Source of the DNA: Blattamonas nauphoetae
Lineage: Eukaryota; Preaxostyla; Oxymonadida
DNA length: 64,000 nt
Direction of reading: 5' to 3'
NCBI GenBank assembly: GCA_033064195.1
Contig: JARBJD010000245.1
Location: forward strand, 50,280-114,279
The notes under the pieces are model-generated. The model did not search any database and was not told the origin of the DNA. It saw only the letters and a program-made list of their open reading frames with translations. Shown in pieces: positions 44,576 to 55,379 of the stretch (position 1 is its first letter; each line of letters opens with the position of its first letter). The position numbers and the translations under genes are program-made.

Positions 44576-44919
44576 TTCTTCAACGCCTTTCTTCCTCATC
44601 CTCCTTCCACACCGCTCGAACCAGTGTCTGCAGAGAGTGTACACGCTCAGTTTTCGCAGTTGCTGAATGCCTCTCAAGTCCAACCGTTGAGCACAGCTTG
44701 AAAGACGAACGGAGTCGAACTGCAAGTCCAAGATCAGATGTCCTCACTTCTTCACACCCCTCCATCCCCAAAAGAGCATCCACGTCATTTGTCCGGGCAT
44801 CGTTGGGAATGTTTCGATTGATGAATGTGAGTGAGACGAGGAGTGTTCGATTAGACGAGGTGCAGCTTGAAAAGAGTGGAAGAGCAAAGGATGTGGGTTC
44901 GACAGACGACCAACCTTCA

Positions 44920-46455
44920 TCAGAGCTCGTCAGCATTCAATGCCAGCTCGATTCTGAATTGTCTCGCGCGATTCTGGGTGGCTTGATTGGTGTCCACTTC
45001 GAGCCCCACCACTTGCAGTTCGAACGCATCGTCCCACCCTTCCTCTCTCAAAACCACTTCTCGTCTCTTCTGTCGTTCTCGTTGGTCTCGATTCCATTTC
45101 CATGTTCTGTTCAGCATACTCTGGAAGATAATCTGAAAATTCTCTTCGATCTCCATCTCGACCATCTGTCCCACTTCCCATTTCACAAGCTCCGACACAA
45201 TGTCCGCATCGTGCTCGTCAGATCGAAGTTCCATGTTTTTGACGAAACAGTGGATCCAACAGAGTTGATTCTCGTATTGAAGGTTGTTTTCTTCAACGAG
45301 AAGGAGTTTGCCCGAATTGTGGAAGATGAATTTGATGAATTGTTTGGTTGGTTCGAACGCAGAAACACGAATGAGACGATATTGTTCGAAATGTGCGTCT
45401 TCATCGTTTCCAATCGGATGGCACAGGCCGGCGAGGAATCTGGTGAGACGATAAAGAGTTTCTGACTCGGAGAGAGGAAGAGAAACAAAATCGGCTGTTT
45501 CAAACATCCGCTCAACAAGATTCACTGTCATGAACTGTTCCCTCATCTTTGGATAATAAATGATGATGTTTGTGATGGTCATGATGGTGTGTCTTCTGAT
45601 GTCTTGATGGTTGAGGCTAAGAGAGTGGAGAATGAGGTCGGGGAAGGATGGATCGTCGAGGATGATTGTTTGGAAGGAAGATTTGTGCAGATCTGTGAGT
45701 TTCCATGTCAAATTCACGAAGAAATTCCATCCTTTACCCACAAAAGACGTATAGGCAGATCGAAGTTCTTTCAAAGAATCAGTCATGTGTGTGTCAACTC
45801 CAGAAGCCAATGGGGTGGTTGGAGAAGAGTCGGAGGGAAGAGAAGCGATGAGAGTGTCGAGGTTCGAAAGGTTCGTGAGAATCGTTGTGAGAGCTTCCTT
45901 CACAAAGAGAATGAAATCACGGATAATCTCAGAATCAACCTGAAATGAAGAGAAATGAGGAAAAGAGTCAGGACACACTTCAATTGGCGGGGATGCAATC
46001 AGAAGAAGAAGTGGGATGTTGAATGAATTTGAACATAAGAAAAGAGAACGAGTGACGATGAATTGGTCATCTTTTATGAGTTCGATGTATTTTGGGAGAT
46101 GTGAAGGACCGGTTGGGAGATTAGTTTGGATTTCGGAGAAAACAATTCGGAGTTTCTCTGGCAGAGCAGCCAGGAATGAGAGACCAGAATATTGTTGTAG
46201 TGGGGAAGATGATGGGAAGATGGGTGAGGGGAGGAGAGTGAAAACAGGTGGATCCAGCCTGATAGCATCGAAAAGAGCAAACACAGAATGATAGGCGATT
46301 CTTGGATGAGGGAAGAGATAAATTCGAGCCAAAGTGGAGAGAACCGTAGGTGGAGGTGATGAGTGTCCGATTCCTTCGAATATGGAAATGATGAAGTCGT
46401 TGTGCTGGAGAAAAAGTGAGTCGACGATTTCAGGTTCGAAAAAGAGTGATTCCAT
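44920..46455 (-). CDS. Helical-repeat family protein, mid-size member (5' exons unresolved)
   Basis: From the ATG at 46455 (MESLFFEPEIVDSLF) the frame runs to TGA at 44920. A likely 39-bp in-frame intron (45940-45978, GTGTGT...TTTCAG) interrupts it after 'LLIASPPIE'. The protein is built of long amphipathic helices ('LSTLARIYLFPHPRIAYHSVFALFDAI'). It ends with 'REVVLREEGWDDAFEL', the EGW-DA patch of the family seen at 576, 4478, 13608 and 42043. Further upstream on the same strand, 'CDDEDIIVDTLRTLQKVAS' near 46.9 kb looks like an additional helical-repeat exon, but I could not find matching splice phases. Function unknown. Confidence 0.6.
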   Translation of the reverse strand: MESLFFEPEIVDSLFLQHNDFIISIFEGIGHSSPPPTVLSTLARIYLFPHPRIAYHSVFALFDAIRLDPPVFTLLPSPIFPSSSPLQQYSGLSFLAALPEKLRIVFSEIQTNLPTGPSHLPKYIELIKDDQFIVTRSLFLCSNSFNIPLLLLIASPPIEVCPDSFPHFSSFQVDSEIIRDFILFVKEALTTILTNLSNLDTLIASLPSDSSPTTPLASGVDTHMTDSLKELRSAYTSFVGKGWNFFVNLTWKLTDLHKSSFQTIILDDPSFPDLILHSLSLNHQDIRRHTIMTITNIIIYYPKMREQFMTVNLVERMFETADFVSLPLSESETLYRLTRFLAGLCHPIGNDEDAHFEQYRLIRVSAFEPTKQFIKFIFHNSGKLLLVEENNLQYENQLCWIHCFVKNMELRSDEHDADIVSELVKWEVGQMVEMEIEENFQIIFQSMLNRTWKWNRDQRERQKRREVVLREEGWDDAFELQVVGLEVDTNQATQNRARQFRIELALNADEL

Positions 46456-47554
46456 GCAAGAACAACACTGAAAACAAATTAAGAAGAAGAAAGAATGAAA
46501 CACACTGATTCCAATCCAGCACATGAAGACCAATCTCCAAATTGCCTGATCACAAATGAAAGGATTTCAGACGAAAGCGAAGAGCGAACGAACGACGGCG
46601 ATTTCGAATCTGAAAGAAAGCAAAAAGGAAAGAAAGCAAGAAATGAAGATATCCATCATCACAATCAAGAAAACCACAAACAAAGAATCTCAAGCAGTTT
46701 CATCAGTTCAGCCTGAAATCAAAGCCACAATCAACAGAACAGAAAACGAGACCACAAGTCCAGATGAGTGTGCGACACAACACAATGGAGACAGAAATCG
46801 ACACCAATCATCGAAACTGTCATCTGGTCCACTTTCTGAGACAAATCCAAAACAGTCAACAAATTGATGAAGACAACAAAATAACACACCAGATGCCACT
46901 TTCTGCAATGTTCGGAGCGTGTCAACTATAATATCTTCATCATCACATTGCAAAATTGCGAGAAGTGAGGAGATGTTGGACTAAAAACGTGAGAAGTGAA
47001 ACAAGAACACAACAAACCAGATTCCAACTATGAGGGCAGCTAAACCCACTATGTGTGAGATCCCCATTCTGACCAAACAGCTCTGAAGTCATCAACAAGC
47101 GACCTGATCTGTGGTTTGTGAGGACGTTTGCAGACCAGTGTTTCGGGATATGCGGTGGGATGTTGTGATGAGGGAAGAGACTGAAAAGACGGAGAAGGCT
47201 ATTTAGACTCGACTTTCGATCGCACCCATTCTCGAATCTTCTATCTGGTGGTCTCCTAAATAGGCGCTGCCCATGGATCGACAGAAAGCTCTCTAAACCT
47301 AACAAATGCTAGTCCCTCTGACCATCGGGAGGGAGATCACAACTTGGATGCAACATACTCTGGGAGGTTGTGAACTGGTCCTTTTGGAGGGTGACATTCA
47401 TTCCATTCGGAAATAAGCTGGAATACACACGATGGAAAGAGACGGGACGTTAGAAATTGGACAGCTTCTCGAATTATCCATCTGTCCAAATAAAGGGCAT
47501 GATCGAACTCTCTCCACTCTGTAGAATCATTGGTGAACATTTCTTTCTTGGACA
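46456..47554. other. Probable 5' exons and leader region, unresolved
   Basis: A minus-strand stretch near 46890-46985 encodes 'ILQCDDEDIIVDTLRTLQKV' behind a CTCACGTTTTTAG acceptor. It probably belongs to the helical-repeat gene downstream of it. The remainder shows no clear gene and includes the upstream region of the beta-helix receptor. Confidence 0.35.
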
Positions 47555-50500
47555 ATGATGATCATGGAATTCTTGCTTCTGCTTGCTGGGGCATCGACGT
47601 GTTCGAACTTGCCTGTATCGCCACATCGCCTCTCATCTGTTCTGAACACCCAATCAGACATTTTGAACACAGCAGAATTCAGAACTTTGTGTGTGACCTT
47701 ACAAAGGGGAACCTACATTGGGGACAACGTTGATATTGCACACCGATGGATGGAACTGACAGGGGAGCGATGGCACGAAAATGCGGATTCGAAGACTGGT
47801 CTGATTGGCTGTTTGAAGACAAAAGTGAACTCAAATTCATTCGATGGAAGCAGTCAGGACTTTGGGAGTTGGATGTTCTCCTTGACGAACTCAACATTAT
47901 CTTCGAAATGGATGCAGTTTTCGCTCATCACCCGTTCTGAAGCAGGAAGACAAGATCAGAACAAAGCGGGATTGTCAAGGCTGGCGATTGTTTCAAACAG
48001 CATGCTAACAATATCTGAGAGCAAAATTGAAATCTCGGCGTGGTCAAGTGCGATTGTGATTTCTCCATCGACATTGGAGGAATCGAATCCGGAATCATCA
48101 GTTGTACTGAAGAATTGCTTGATCTTGAATGAAAATGGGAAGTTTGCTGGTGTTGTCGAAACATCGGCATTTCCATCCACTGAAGGCTCGGTTTCAGTGT
48201 CGATTGCTGGCTGCTCGTTTGACTCTGCTCGGATTTTGGGAAAAGACGGGATTGGCCTGTCACTGACACGAACAACTCGAAAACGTGAAGAAGATGTTGG
48301 AAGAATCTCGTCGTCGCTGATTGGTTGCTCGTTTGTGAACATGAGTTCGATTGGCTCTTCCCACCAGCCACAGCTTTCGCATTTGTCGCAAAAGATGTTG
48401 GGATGTGCTGTATCACTGACCAGCAACCATATGTCGGGGTCGACGATTCGAGACTTGAACCTTGGAGGCTCAGTTTTGTGCTCGAATTCTTCGTTCTCAT
48501 CCCCCCTCATCTCACCAACACCCAACAAAGAACCATCCATCACTTACCCGAATGGCTCTTCCCTGTCATTTCACGAAGATTATGGTTATTGGGTCGACCA
48601 TACAAGTGGCAATGAACACACATTCGTCACCTTCTCCCACTGCCACTTTAATGCAAGCCAATATGACGAGATCGACCGCCCACTCATGATCTACAATTAT
48701 CCAGGCACGATCAACATTCTCTCCTGCTGGTTCACGGACTACACTTCCTTCAGGTCGGACAGTCGTGAGGGGAGTGGAGGAGCGGTAAGCATCCAAGTTG
48801 GACTTCCTGTGTGCCGACCAGTCACCGTTCGAGGGACAAACTTCACAAATATCATGACCCAAGCATTTGGAGGAGGGATGTCCCTCGAAACCAACAACTC
48901 TGCCACAGTTGCCGATTGCATTTTTGAAGAGTGCGTGGATTCTGGATATGGAATGTTGCGGGTTGCTGGTCTGTATGCTCAGACATGTGATCCAAGTTCT
49001 CTCTTAACACTCACAAATCTCGTCTTCGAGTCTTGTCGCACGACATACTACGCTGGAGGGATGGAAATTGCCACCAATGGATCCCTCCTTCTCTCTGACT
49101 GTCTCCTCGACGATTGTTCTGCTTCTTACCTCTCTTCAACTTATGCTGGCGGCCTCGTTCTCTTCCTCTTTGAGAATACCGAAAGATTCGTCACTCGACT
49201 GAATTTCACTGGTTGCCAGTGTTCTTCTTTTGCTGGCGGAATGTATGTGTCAACATACTGTGATGTTGTCTTGACTGATCTCCACTTCCTCCGATGCACA
49301 CCCGCCAAGCAATGGGTGACAAAAGCGAGAGGAGGACTGTGGGTTTCCTGTCGCAACGAGAATCGAACAGTAACAGTCAAAGACTGTTCGTTCGTCGAAT
49401 GTGCAGCAAGTCTTTTCGGTGCTGCCATGGAAATGTTGAATGTTGGCACATGTGTGATCACAGACTGCCTGGTGAAGGATTGCTCTTCAGCTGGAAGTGG
49501 GGCAATCGTTCTGAACCAGACCAACGACCAACCGTGGTCGATCTCGCTCACCCGAATCGCGTTCATCAACAACTCGGTCGGACCGAATGGAGAGACTCCC
49601 GAATCTGTGAACAGTGGAGAGGACTCGGCTGGCTTTGTTGATGTGTATCTGAACTATGTGGCTGGTCACCGTGGACCAACACTGTCGATTGTTGATTGTT
49701 TCTCGACGTGTGGGACAAAGCGGATTGGAATGCACGCGACGGCGAATCGGAACACTGCAGAAGAGTGGAACACGCTTGTGGTTGACAATGCGTTTGTGAA
49801 TGTTGGGCCACTGCTGACGGAGGATGTTGTTGTGAGTGTGGATCGGGAATCGGGACGAATGGAGTTGGAGATGAAAGTGAAGATTCCGATTGCGTCGCAG
49901 AAATATGAAGTGACGATTGAAGACGAGGGGACGAAGAGAGAAATGAAGAGTGAGATTGAGTTTGTGAATGGGAAGGGCACGCTGACATCGCCGTCGCCAA
50001 CATTGAATCTGGATTTCTCGACGTCGTACTCGATCACATCGATTGTTGGGATTGTTCCCTCATCTTCGTATTCGTCTTCGCATTCGTCTTCATGTCTCTC
50101 GAATGCGATCACATTCCCGTTGGAAGCGTGGGCGTTCAACCTCGCTGGGACTCCCTCCTTCACCACTCCAACACCACCCACTCTCGTCGGAGCCAAAGCT
50201 CAACTTGTCTCAACCGACCAGCCACTCTCTATTATCACTCTGATGATCAGCGAGGAAGTGAAAGGATCATTCGAGATTGTTGTGGAGGAAGAAGGGAAAG
50301 ACGTGGTCATCGAGATTGAATTCGATGAGTCTTCTCAAATGGGCGGGTCGTCGAGTTTTGTTGTGGTTGGAGAGAATCGCTTGCTGACACACAACACAAC
50401 ATACACGATCAAGTCGATGACACCGTCGCGAGGAACAGAATCGCCATTTGTGTGGATGAACGCGACGATCACGTTCCACATCCCTGAATCAGTGTTTGAT

Positions 50501-51577
50501 CCAAAGAAAGCGATGTCGCCGGAAACGAAGAAGCTGCTGAGCTGGCTGATTCCTCTGATTGTGTCAGTTTGTGTTGCTCTGCTTGTGGTGATTGTGATTC
50601 TGGTTGTTGTGAAGCGTCGTCGATTGATTGGAAAGGATGTTGAGAGTGAGATGGAAGAGCAAGAGGCTGTTGAGGTGGAGAAAGTGGAAGAGTTTGGAGT
50701 GGATTGTTCGGGTGGAGTGATGGGATCGGAAGGGATGAGTCACTCGGCGTTCGACTCGTCGGAGAAGCAGGGGACAGAGAAGGAAGGGGGGTCGGAGAAG
50801 AAGAGTGGGGAGGTTGGAGGTGAGTATGCGGAAGTGATGGCGTGCAGTGGAGACTTTGGGATTTCGGGAGCTCGAATGGATTCGACGTTGTATTCGATGC
50901 TTCACAAAGAGCATCGGGAGATTGGGAAGCGAATGATTGGGATTCAAGTTGTGAATGGATTGAAGCATGTTGTGGCTCATCGTGGATGGAGTGATGTTCT
51001 GACGCGTCTTTCGTCTCACTGGATTCTGGTTGACGCGGAAGGACAAGTTCGACTGAAACTTGAGATGAGCTCGAATGAGGTGGAAGCGGAAGCAGCTCGT
51101 CAGGATGGACAGAAGGGACAAGGGCTTGGAATGATGGGAGAGAATGAGAATGGGAACGAGAACGAAAAAGGAAAGGGGGAAGATTGGAATGCTCAAGGGA
51201 AGAGAGTGGGGGACCAATCGTTGATGGATGGTCTTCGATGGCGAGCACCTGAAGTGGTTTCGGCGGAAGAGAGAAGTGGAGTGGAGTCGGTGGATGGGCA
51301 CAAAGCGTCAGTTTTTAGTCTTGGCCTTGTGTTGTGGGAAATAGAGACTGGACAAGTGCCTTTTGGGGAGCTGGATGCAGTGAATGCTCAACGACAATCA
51401 GGAACAGGAATTGGACCGAAAATGGACTCGCTTCGGAACGAATCGTTCATCTCGCTGATCCGTCGTTGTGTGTCGGTTGACCCGAAAGATCGGCCGACAC
51501 TTTCTGAGATTGGGGAGTTCCTCTCTTCTCATCCGGAAGACACTCGTGTTCCGTCTGGAATTGAAATGAAAGTGTAA
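47555..51577 (+). CDS. Beta-helix surface receptor with membrane segment and pseudokinase-like tail
   Basis: 1,340 codons, intronless, with signal peptide MMIMEFLLLLAGASTCSNLP. Residues about 60-780 form repeated short strands with 'GG' and Asn/Cys ladders ('GGGMSLETNNSATVADCIFE', 'GGMEIATNGSLLLSDCLLDD'), a right-handed parallel beta-helix as in pectin-lyase folds. A Thr/Ser-rich stalk follows, then the membrane segment 'WLIPLIVSVCVALLVVIVIL' with KRRR after it. The cytoplasmic end resembles a protein kinase C-lobe ('LRWRAPEVVS', 'VFSLGLVLWEIETGQVPFGE', 'CVSVDPKDRPTLSEI'). It lacks a visible Gly loop, the HRD-type Asp/Asn and the DFG, so it is probably a pseudokinase. It is a type I surface protein; the ligand is unknown. 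A broken relative lies at 40722-42010. Confidence 0.8.
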   Translation: MMIMEFLLLLAGASTCSNLPVSPHRLSSVLNTQSDILNTAEFRTLCVTLQRGTYIGDNVDIAHRWMELTGERWHENADSKTGLIGCLKTKVNSNSFDGSSQDFGSWMFSLTNSTLSSKWMQFSLITRSEAGRQDQNKAGLSRLAIVSNSMLTISESKIEISAWSSAIVISPSTLEESNPESSVVLKNCLILNENGKFAGVVETSAFPSTEGSVSVSIAGCSFDSARILGKDGIGLSLTRTTRKREEDVGRISSSLIGCSFVNMSSIGSSHQPQLSHLSQKMLGCAVSLTSNHMSGSTIRDLNLGGSVLCSNSSFSSPLISPTPNKEPSITYPNGSSLSFHEDYGYWVDHTSGNEHTFVTFSHCHFNASQYDEIDRPLMIYNYPGTINILSCWFTDYTSFRSDSREGSGGAVSIQVGLPVCRPVTVRGTNFTNIMTQAFGGGMSLETNNSATVADCIFEECVDSGYGMLRVAGLYAQTCDPSSLLTLTNLVFESCRTTYYAGGMEIATNGSLLLSDCLLDDCSASYLSSTYAGGLVLFLFENTERFVTRLNFTGCQCSSFAGGMYVSTYCDVVLTDLHFLRCTPAKQWVTKARGGLWVSCRNENRTVTVKDCSFVECAASLFGAAMEMLNVGTCVITDCLVKDCSSAGSGAIVLNQTNDQPWSISLTRIAFINNSVGPNGETPESVNSGEDSAGFVDVYLNYVAGHRGPTLSIVDCFSTCGTKRIGMHATANRNTAEEWNTLVVDNAFVNVGPLLTEDVVVSVDRESGRMELEMKVKIPIASQKYEVTIEDEGTKREMKSEIEFVNGKGTLTSPSPTLNLDFSTSYSITSIVGIVPSSSYSSSHSSSCLSNAITFPLEAWAFNLAGTPSFTTPTPPTLVGAKAQLVSTDQPLSIITLMISEEVKGSFEIVVEEEGKDVVIEIEFDESSQMGGSSSFVVVGENRLLTHNTTYTIKSMTPSRGTESPFVWMNATITFHIPESVFDPKKAMSPETKKLLSWLIPLIVSVCVALLVVIVILVVVKRRRLIGKDVESEMEEQEAVEVEKVEEFGVDCSGGVMGSEGMSHSAFDSSEKQGTEKEGGSEKKSGEVGGEYAEVMACSGDFGISGARMDSTLYSMLHKEHREIGKRMIGIQVVNGLKHVVAHRGWSDVLTRLSSHWILVDAEGQVRLKLEMSSNEVEAEAARQDGQKGQGLGMMGENENGNENEKGKGEDWNAQGKRVGDQSLMDGLRWRAPEVVSAEERSGVESVDGHKASVFSLGLVLWEIETGQVPFGELDAVNAQRQSGTGIGPKMDSLRNESFISLIRRCVSVDPKDRPTLSEIGEFLSSHPEDTRVPSGIEMKV

Positions 51578-52850
51578 TCTCTGAACACAAATGGACCTCT
51601 CACTCCCTCACTCCATCGATCCATCCTCATCTCGTCGTTCACTTCTTCACTCATCAAACATTCCATCGTCCATCACATCACAAGTTCACTGAATGGCACT
51701 TTCCTTCAAATCATCCATGTCGATGTCGTCTTCATTTGCAGTCTTCACTTCAGATCATCCACCCCATTCAAACACACTGACAACCTCACACACTCACTTC
51801 ACACCACACCACACTCCACCTGTCTGTGTCTCACCTGATTCACCGATTTCAGTGTGGACACGGCCATTCTCTGGTTCCTGGTTCAACTCTTCTTCGTTTG
51901 TTTGTATTGATATTCCATGTCATTCGGATCACTGTTCTTGTTTGGAGGTCGCTGACTTCATTTTCGTGTTCCTCGCTGGATTCTGTTGATCATTGTCATT
52001 CTTCGTCTCTTTCTCGCAGTGTTCGTGTCTTCGTGTCTGCACGCTTTTGGTGTTATTTCTTGCACTCCGCTTCTGCGTCTCCACACAGCTTCTGATCTCG
52101 CGTTGGAGAATGGTTGGTGGTGACGCTGAAGCCTTCTCACAATCTGGAGTGATTTTGGACGATTTCTGTTGAGTCTTACACTTCACTCATTCACGCGTGA
52201 CTTCTTTTGGATTGTTTTCTGAATGAAAAGAAGACCACTTTTAACAATCAAGAAAAACAAACAGTGGGTCCGAGATCCAGTTTCGACTCCAAAAATAAAG
52301 ACGACTCCAAAAAACCAGAGATTTCGGGTGATTCTTGATTTATCAGTATTTCGTTTCGATACTGGCGTGACCGAGCCAAAAGGCTCGGACAGTGTCACCT
52401 CACTTTTCTTCTAAGGGTCCGATCAACATCTCCCTCAGAACGATCGTTAAAAATCATCAAAAAATGTCTTAATCATCACTATAATAGGGGTGAGAAGATG
52501 GACCTGATTGAATCAAGAACACGATTGTGATCGACCCCTAGTCTCCATACTGTCTGATCCAAACACAGCCGTGTCGTTGAGTGTAGCAAAATAAGGTTCG
52601 TTTCACAAATCATCTTGTGTTTCCCACTGTTCCATCATGTCTTGACTCCTTTTCTCTCTTTCTTCTTTACTATCATCATTCAACACTTTCTCATCTCCTC
52701 TCACGCAGATCTCAGATGAAGAATGAACGTCATTCTTTCTCCAGGCCTCCCACACTCTCTGTGTTTGGCGAATGAACCTTATCTTCAAGGTGACAACATC
52801 TTTCATCACGACATTGGAGTGTTCGTCAGTCTCCTTCAAGGGTTCTCAGA
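51578..52850. other. Intergenic region with a stranded transposon end
   Basis: No gene is recognised. A copy of the pogo-like element's terminal sequence sits at 52262-52278. A perfect 7-bp hairpin CCGAGCC-AAAA-GGCTCGG lies at 52371-52388. Confidence 0.45.
52262..52278 (+). repeat. Solo terminal inverted repeat of the pogo-like element
   Basis: CAGTGGGTCCGAGATCC is identical over 17 bases to the left end of the element at 58402. No partner end is visible nearby and the flank is AA, not TA, so it is probably a remnant. Confidence 0.6.
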
Positions 52851-53287
52851 ATGACAGATGACTCTGAGGATTTAAAAAGAGATTCCGGTCTAGTGGAAGA
52901 AGAATCTGCGGTCGGAGAATTCAATGAAGGCAAGAATGAAGAACAAACCAAAGAAATGAACGAGGATGCAGAAAACATCCCCTACGATGATCAGTCGGAG
53001 GAAGTTTTGTTGGAACACGGTGCCGATGCGCATGGCAATGACGTCGAAGTGGAGAATCCGATGAACCAGATGACGGATCAGACAGTGATGAAAAAGACAC
53101 AAAAGAAGATGAAATGAAAGATAAGGGGAACAACGACAAAGTATATGACGCCTCAGAGGATGAAGTGGTACAAACATGCTCATTTCACAGAGAATGGCCA
53201 GACATGTGTGAAGATGGAAACGATGAAGTGTCAGAAAATGACGAGACAGAGCAGCTGAAGTTGCAGAAGACGAGGAGGGTCAGATAA
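52851..53287 (+). pseudogene. Acidic low-complexity protein gene, frameshifted
   Basis: From ATG 52851 (MTDDSEDLKRDSGLVEEESA) the frame is Asp/Glu-rich up to about 53050, then turns into unrelated residues and stops at 53117. The neighbouring frame continues the same composition (GESDEPDDGSDSDEKDTKED) to TAA near 53287. One indel near 53050-53060 explains this. There is no domain. Relatives cannot be named from composition alone. Confidence 0.4.
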
Positions 53288-54769
53288 AAACTCGATCATT
53301 CCCTCCCTCCGTCCAAAATGACAAAAACGAGGCAAATGGTGAATGAAAGGAACAGGAAGATGATTAAACAGTTGAAAAAGTCGATTCGGAAATGATGACG
53401 AAGAAAAAGAACTGACTTCAAGTGAATCGACTGGAGTTCCAAGGAGGAGATAATTTAGGCATTTATTATACAGTTCATTTGACATTTTCACTAGATCTCG
53501 TTGATTTAAGTATTTTAAGGATTCATCTCTCTGTTAAGTTCGTCATTCGAATGACAAGCTCGATCAACCCAGTATGTATTCTTTCACTTCCTTGCCAAGA
53601 AAACGAGAGAAATAGAGTATCTGACTCCTCTGACGTGATGAATTGGAGATCACAATGTCATTTTACTTAAAAACTCATCAATTGAAGAAAGGAGAGCAGT
53701 TTTCACACACTTTTTTGATTCATTGTTGAATAGCTTGATCTGAATCCACCCATATTTCAAAACCTCCCGGTCACTGACCGTCACCACCTTTTCCTAAAAA
53801 GTGACCGGGTCACCCCGGTCACGCCAGTATATTCGTTTCACCTCCATTTCCAAATGTCCATGTGCTTAAATTTGTTTGGATTGCGTATCCGAGAAATTTG
53901 GATTGATAAACCGCTCCACTTCAATCTCTCAAAGTTTGTCACGTTTCTCAAAAAGTATGCAGTTATGCCATTCAATTTGTGGAATAATTTTTTGAAAACT
54001 TGGGAGCGTACTCCACCTCGTAAAACACAAAGTATCTGTATTTTTTGACAACTTTGAGAATGAGGAGAACTCGTACTGCATCTATTTGAGTTTTTTTAGG
54101 ATAGATGATAGATCACAAAATCAGATGAAAATCCGATCTTTGCTACAAAACTGATTTCCATTTCGCAAGTTCTCCATAATGATACTTTTTATTCAGAGCA
54201 AATCAAGTCATTAACAACCGAATGATGCTCATCCATAACGATTTGTCCACTCGACGAAAGTTTTTCAAAAGTGGTACAGGGGCTTGCTCTTTCAAGTATT
54301 CAAACAGTTTTCCACATGAACTTGAAAATAAAATGGTTGGGACAATCTGACACAGCCTACCCGAGACGAGAAAAGAAACGAGATTCTCAACCATATAAGA
54401 CAGTAAAAGAATGATTTATTCGTATCTTGAAGTTTTGACAATAAGAACACTGAATTGGAGCCAAACACAAGAAAAAACATTCCATTTTCCATGAAAAATG
54501 GTTTTTTCAAAAAAATGGGTTAAACCGAGATGAACCCAAATGGAAAAAAAGCCGTTGACTGAGAAAAATGAACTGAGAAAAAGAAAAGTGGCAAATGACT
54601 TGAATTGAAACGGCCCAATGAGAACGAAGTCCATCCAAAATGAGTAGAATCCCATGGGTTTTGCTGTTTTGTATGTTTTTCGTTGAATCATGGGCACGGG
54701 TGGACTTTCTGGGCCATGAGTGATCAAGACTTACTCTCTCCCATAATATCACTTTTTTTTTCAAAATGC
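53288..54769. other. A/T-rich region without a recognised gene
   Basis: Only short unrelated frames are seen. A small cluster of CCGGTCAC / GTGACCGG words (53767-53822) can fold into an 8-bp hairpin and may be an old element end. Confidence 0.4.
53767..53822. repeat. Inverted repeat cluster CCGGTCAC/GTGACCGG
   Basis: CCGGTCAC near 53767 is followed by GTGACCGG near 53802 and CCGGTCAC again near 53814. A stem-loop with alternative pairing is therefore possible. The local GC content is higher than in the surrounding A/T-rich DNA. Confidence 0.5.
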
Positions 54770-55156
54770 AAGTTGACGATCAAGTCGTACTCGAAAGCCG
54801 ATACCATAGCCGTCCTCTTAGATCATGGATTGCTGCGCCCTCCACCATGTCCCACGTGTGGTGAGGAAATGACTGCCTCCAACGAAGCAAATCGTCGTTG
54901 GAGGTGTCGTACCGATAATATAAACAGAGCAATCCTCACAGGGACCCCATTCGTCCATTCACACATCCCCATCAATGTAGCGTTGATGATCGCACTCTAT
55001 TGTCACACAGAACTGACACAAAAGCAGGCTAGAATACACTCTGGGGCCTCCAAGGATGCTGGGAGATTGATATATTGCTTGTGTCGACAAGCCGCTACTG
55101 CTGCTGTTTGGAGTGGTTTTATGCCGTTAGCCACTTCACAAAATTTTGATTCTTAG
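54770..55156 (+). pseudogene. Merlin/ISXO2-like transposase, N-terminal remnant
   Basis: The frame encodes 'LLDHGLLRPPPCPTCGEEM', then 'RRWRCRTDNINRAILTGTPF' and a helical stretch 'INVALMIALYCHTELTQKQA' before stopping at 55156. A zinc-ribbon half ('CPTCG'), a 'W.CR' pair and a 'GT.F..S/H' segment followed by an HTH-like stretch form the N-terminal layout of ISXO2/Merlin transposases. The DDE catalytic domain is absent downstream, so this is a dead 5' fragment. No terminal repeats were found. Confidence 0.5.
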
Positions 55157-55379
55157 ATCTCTTTTTGACTGACTGAGGTAATCTGAAAGAACAATTGGGT
55201 TTTTAGTGACTCAAATTCGAAGCGGGAAAAAGATGACATTTTAAAAGAAAAGTGACGAAAACTACACTAATCGAATATGCACCAATGACAACGACGAACA
55301 GAATTTGAAGGTTCGGTTGAGTTTCAGAGTCTTTCAAGAACGTATAAAGGAGAATCCAGCCAGGGTGATCATCCAGTCT

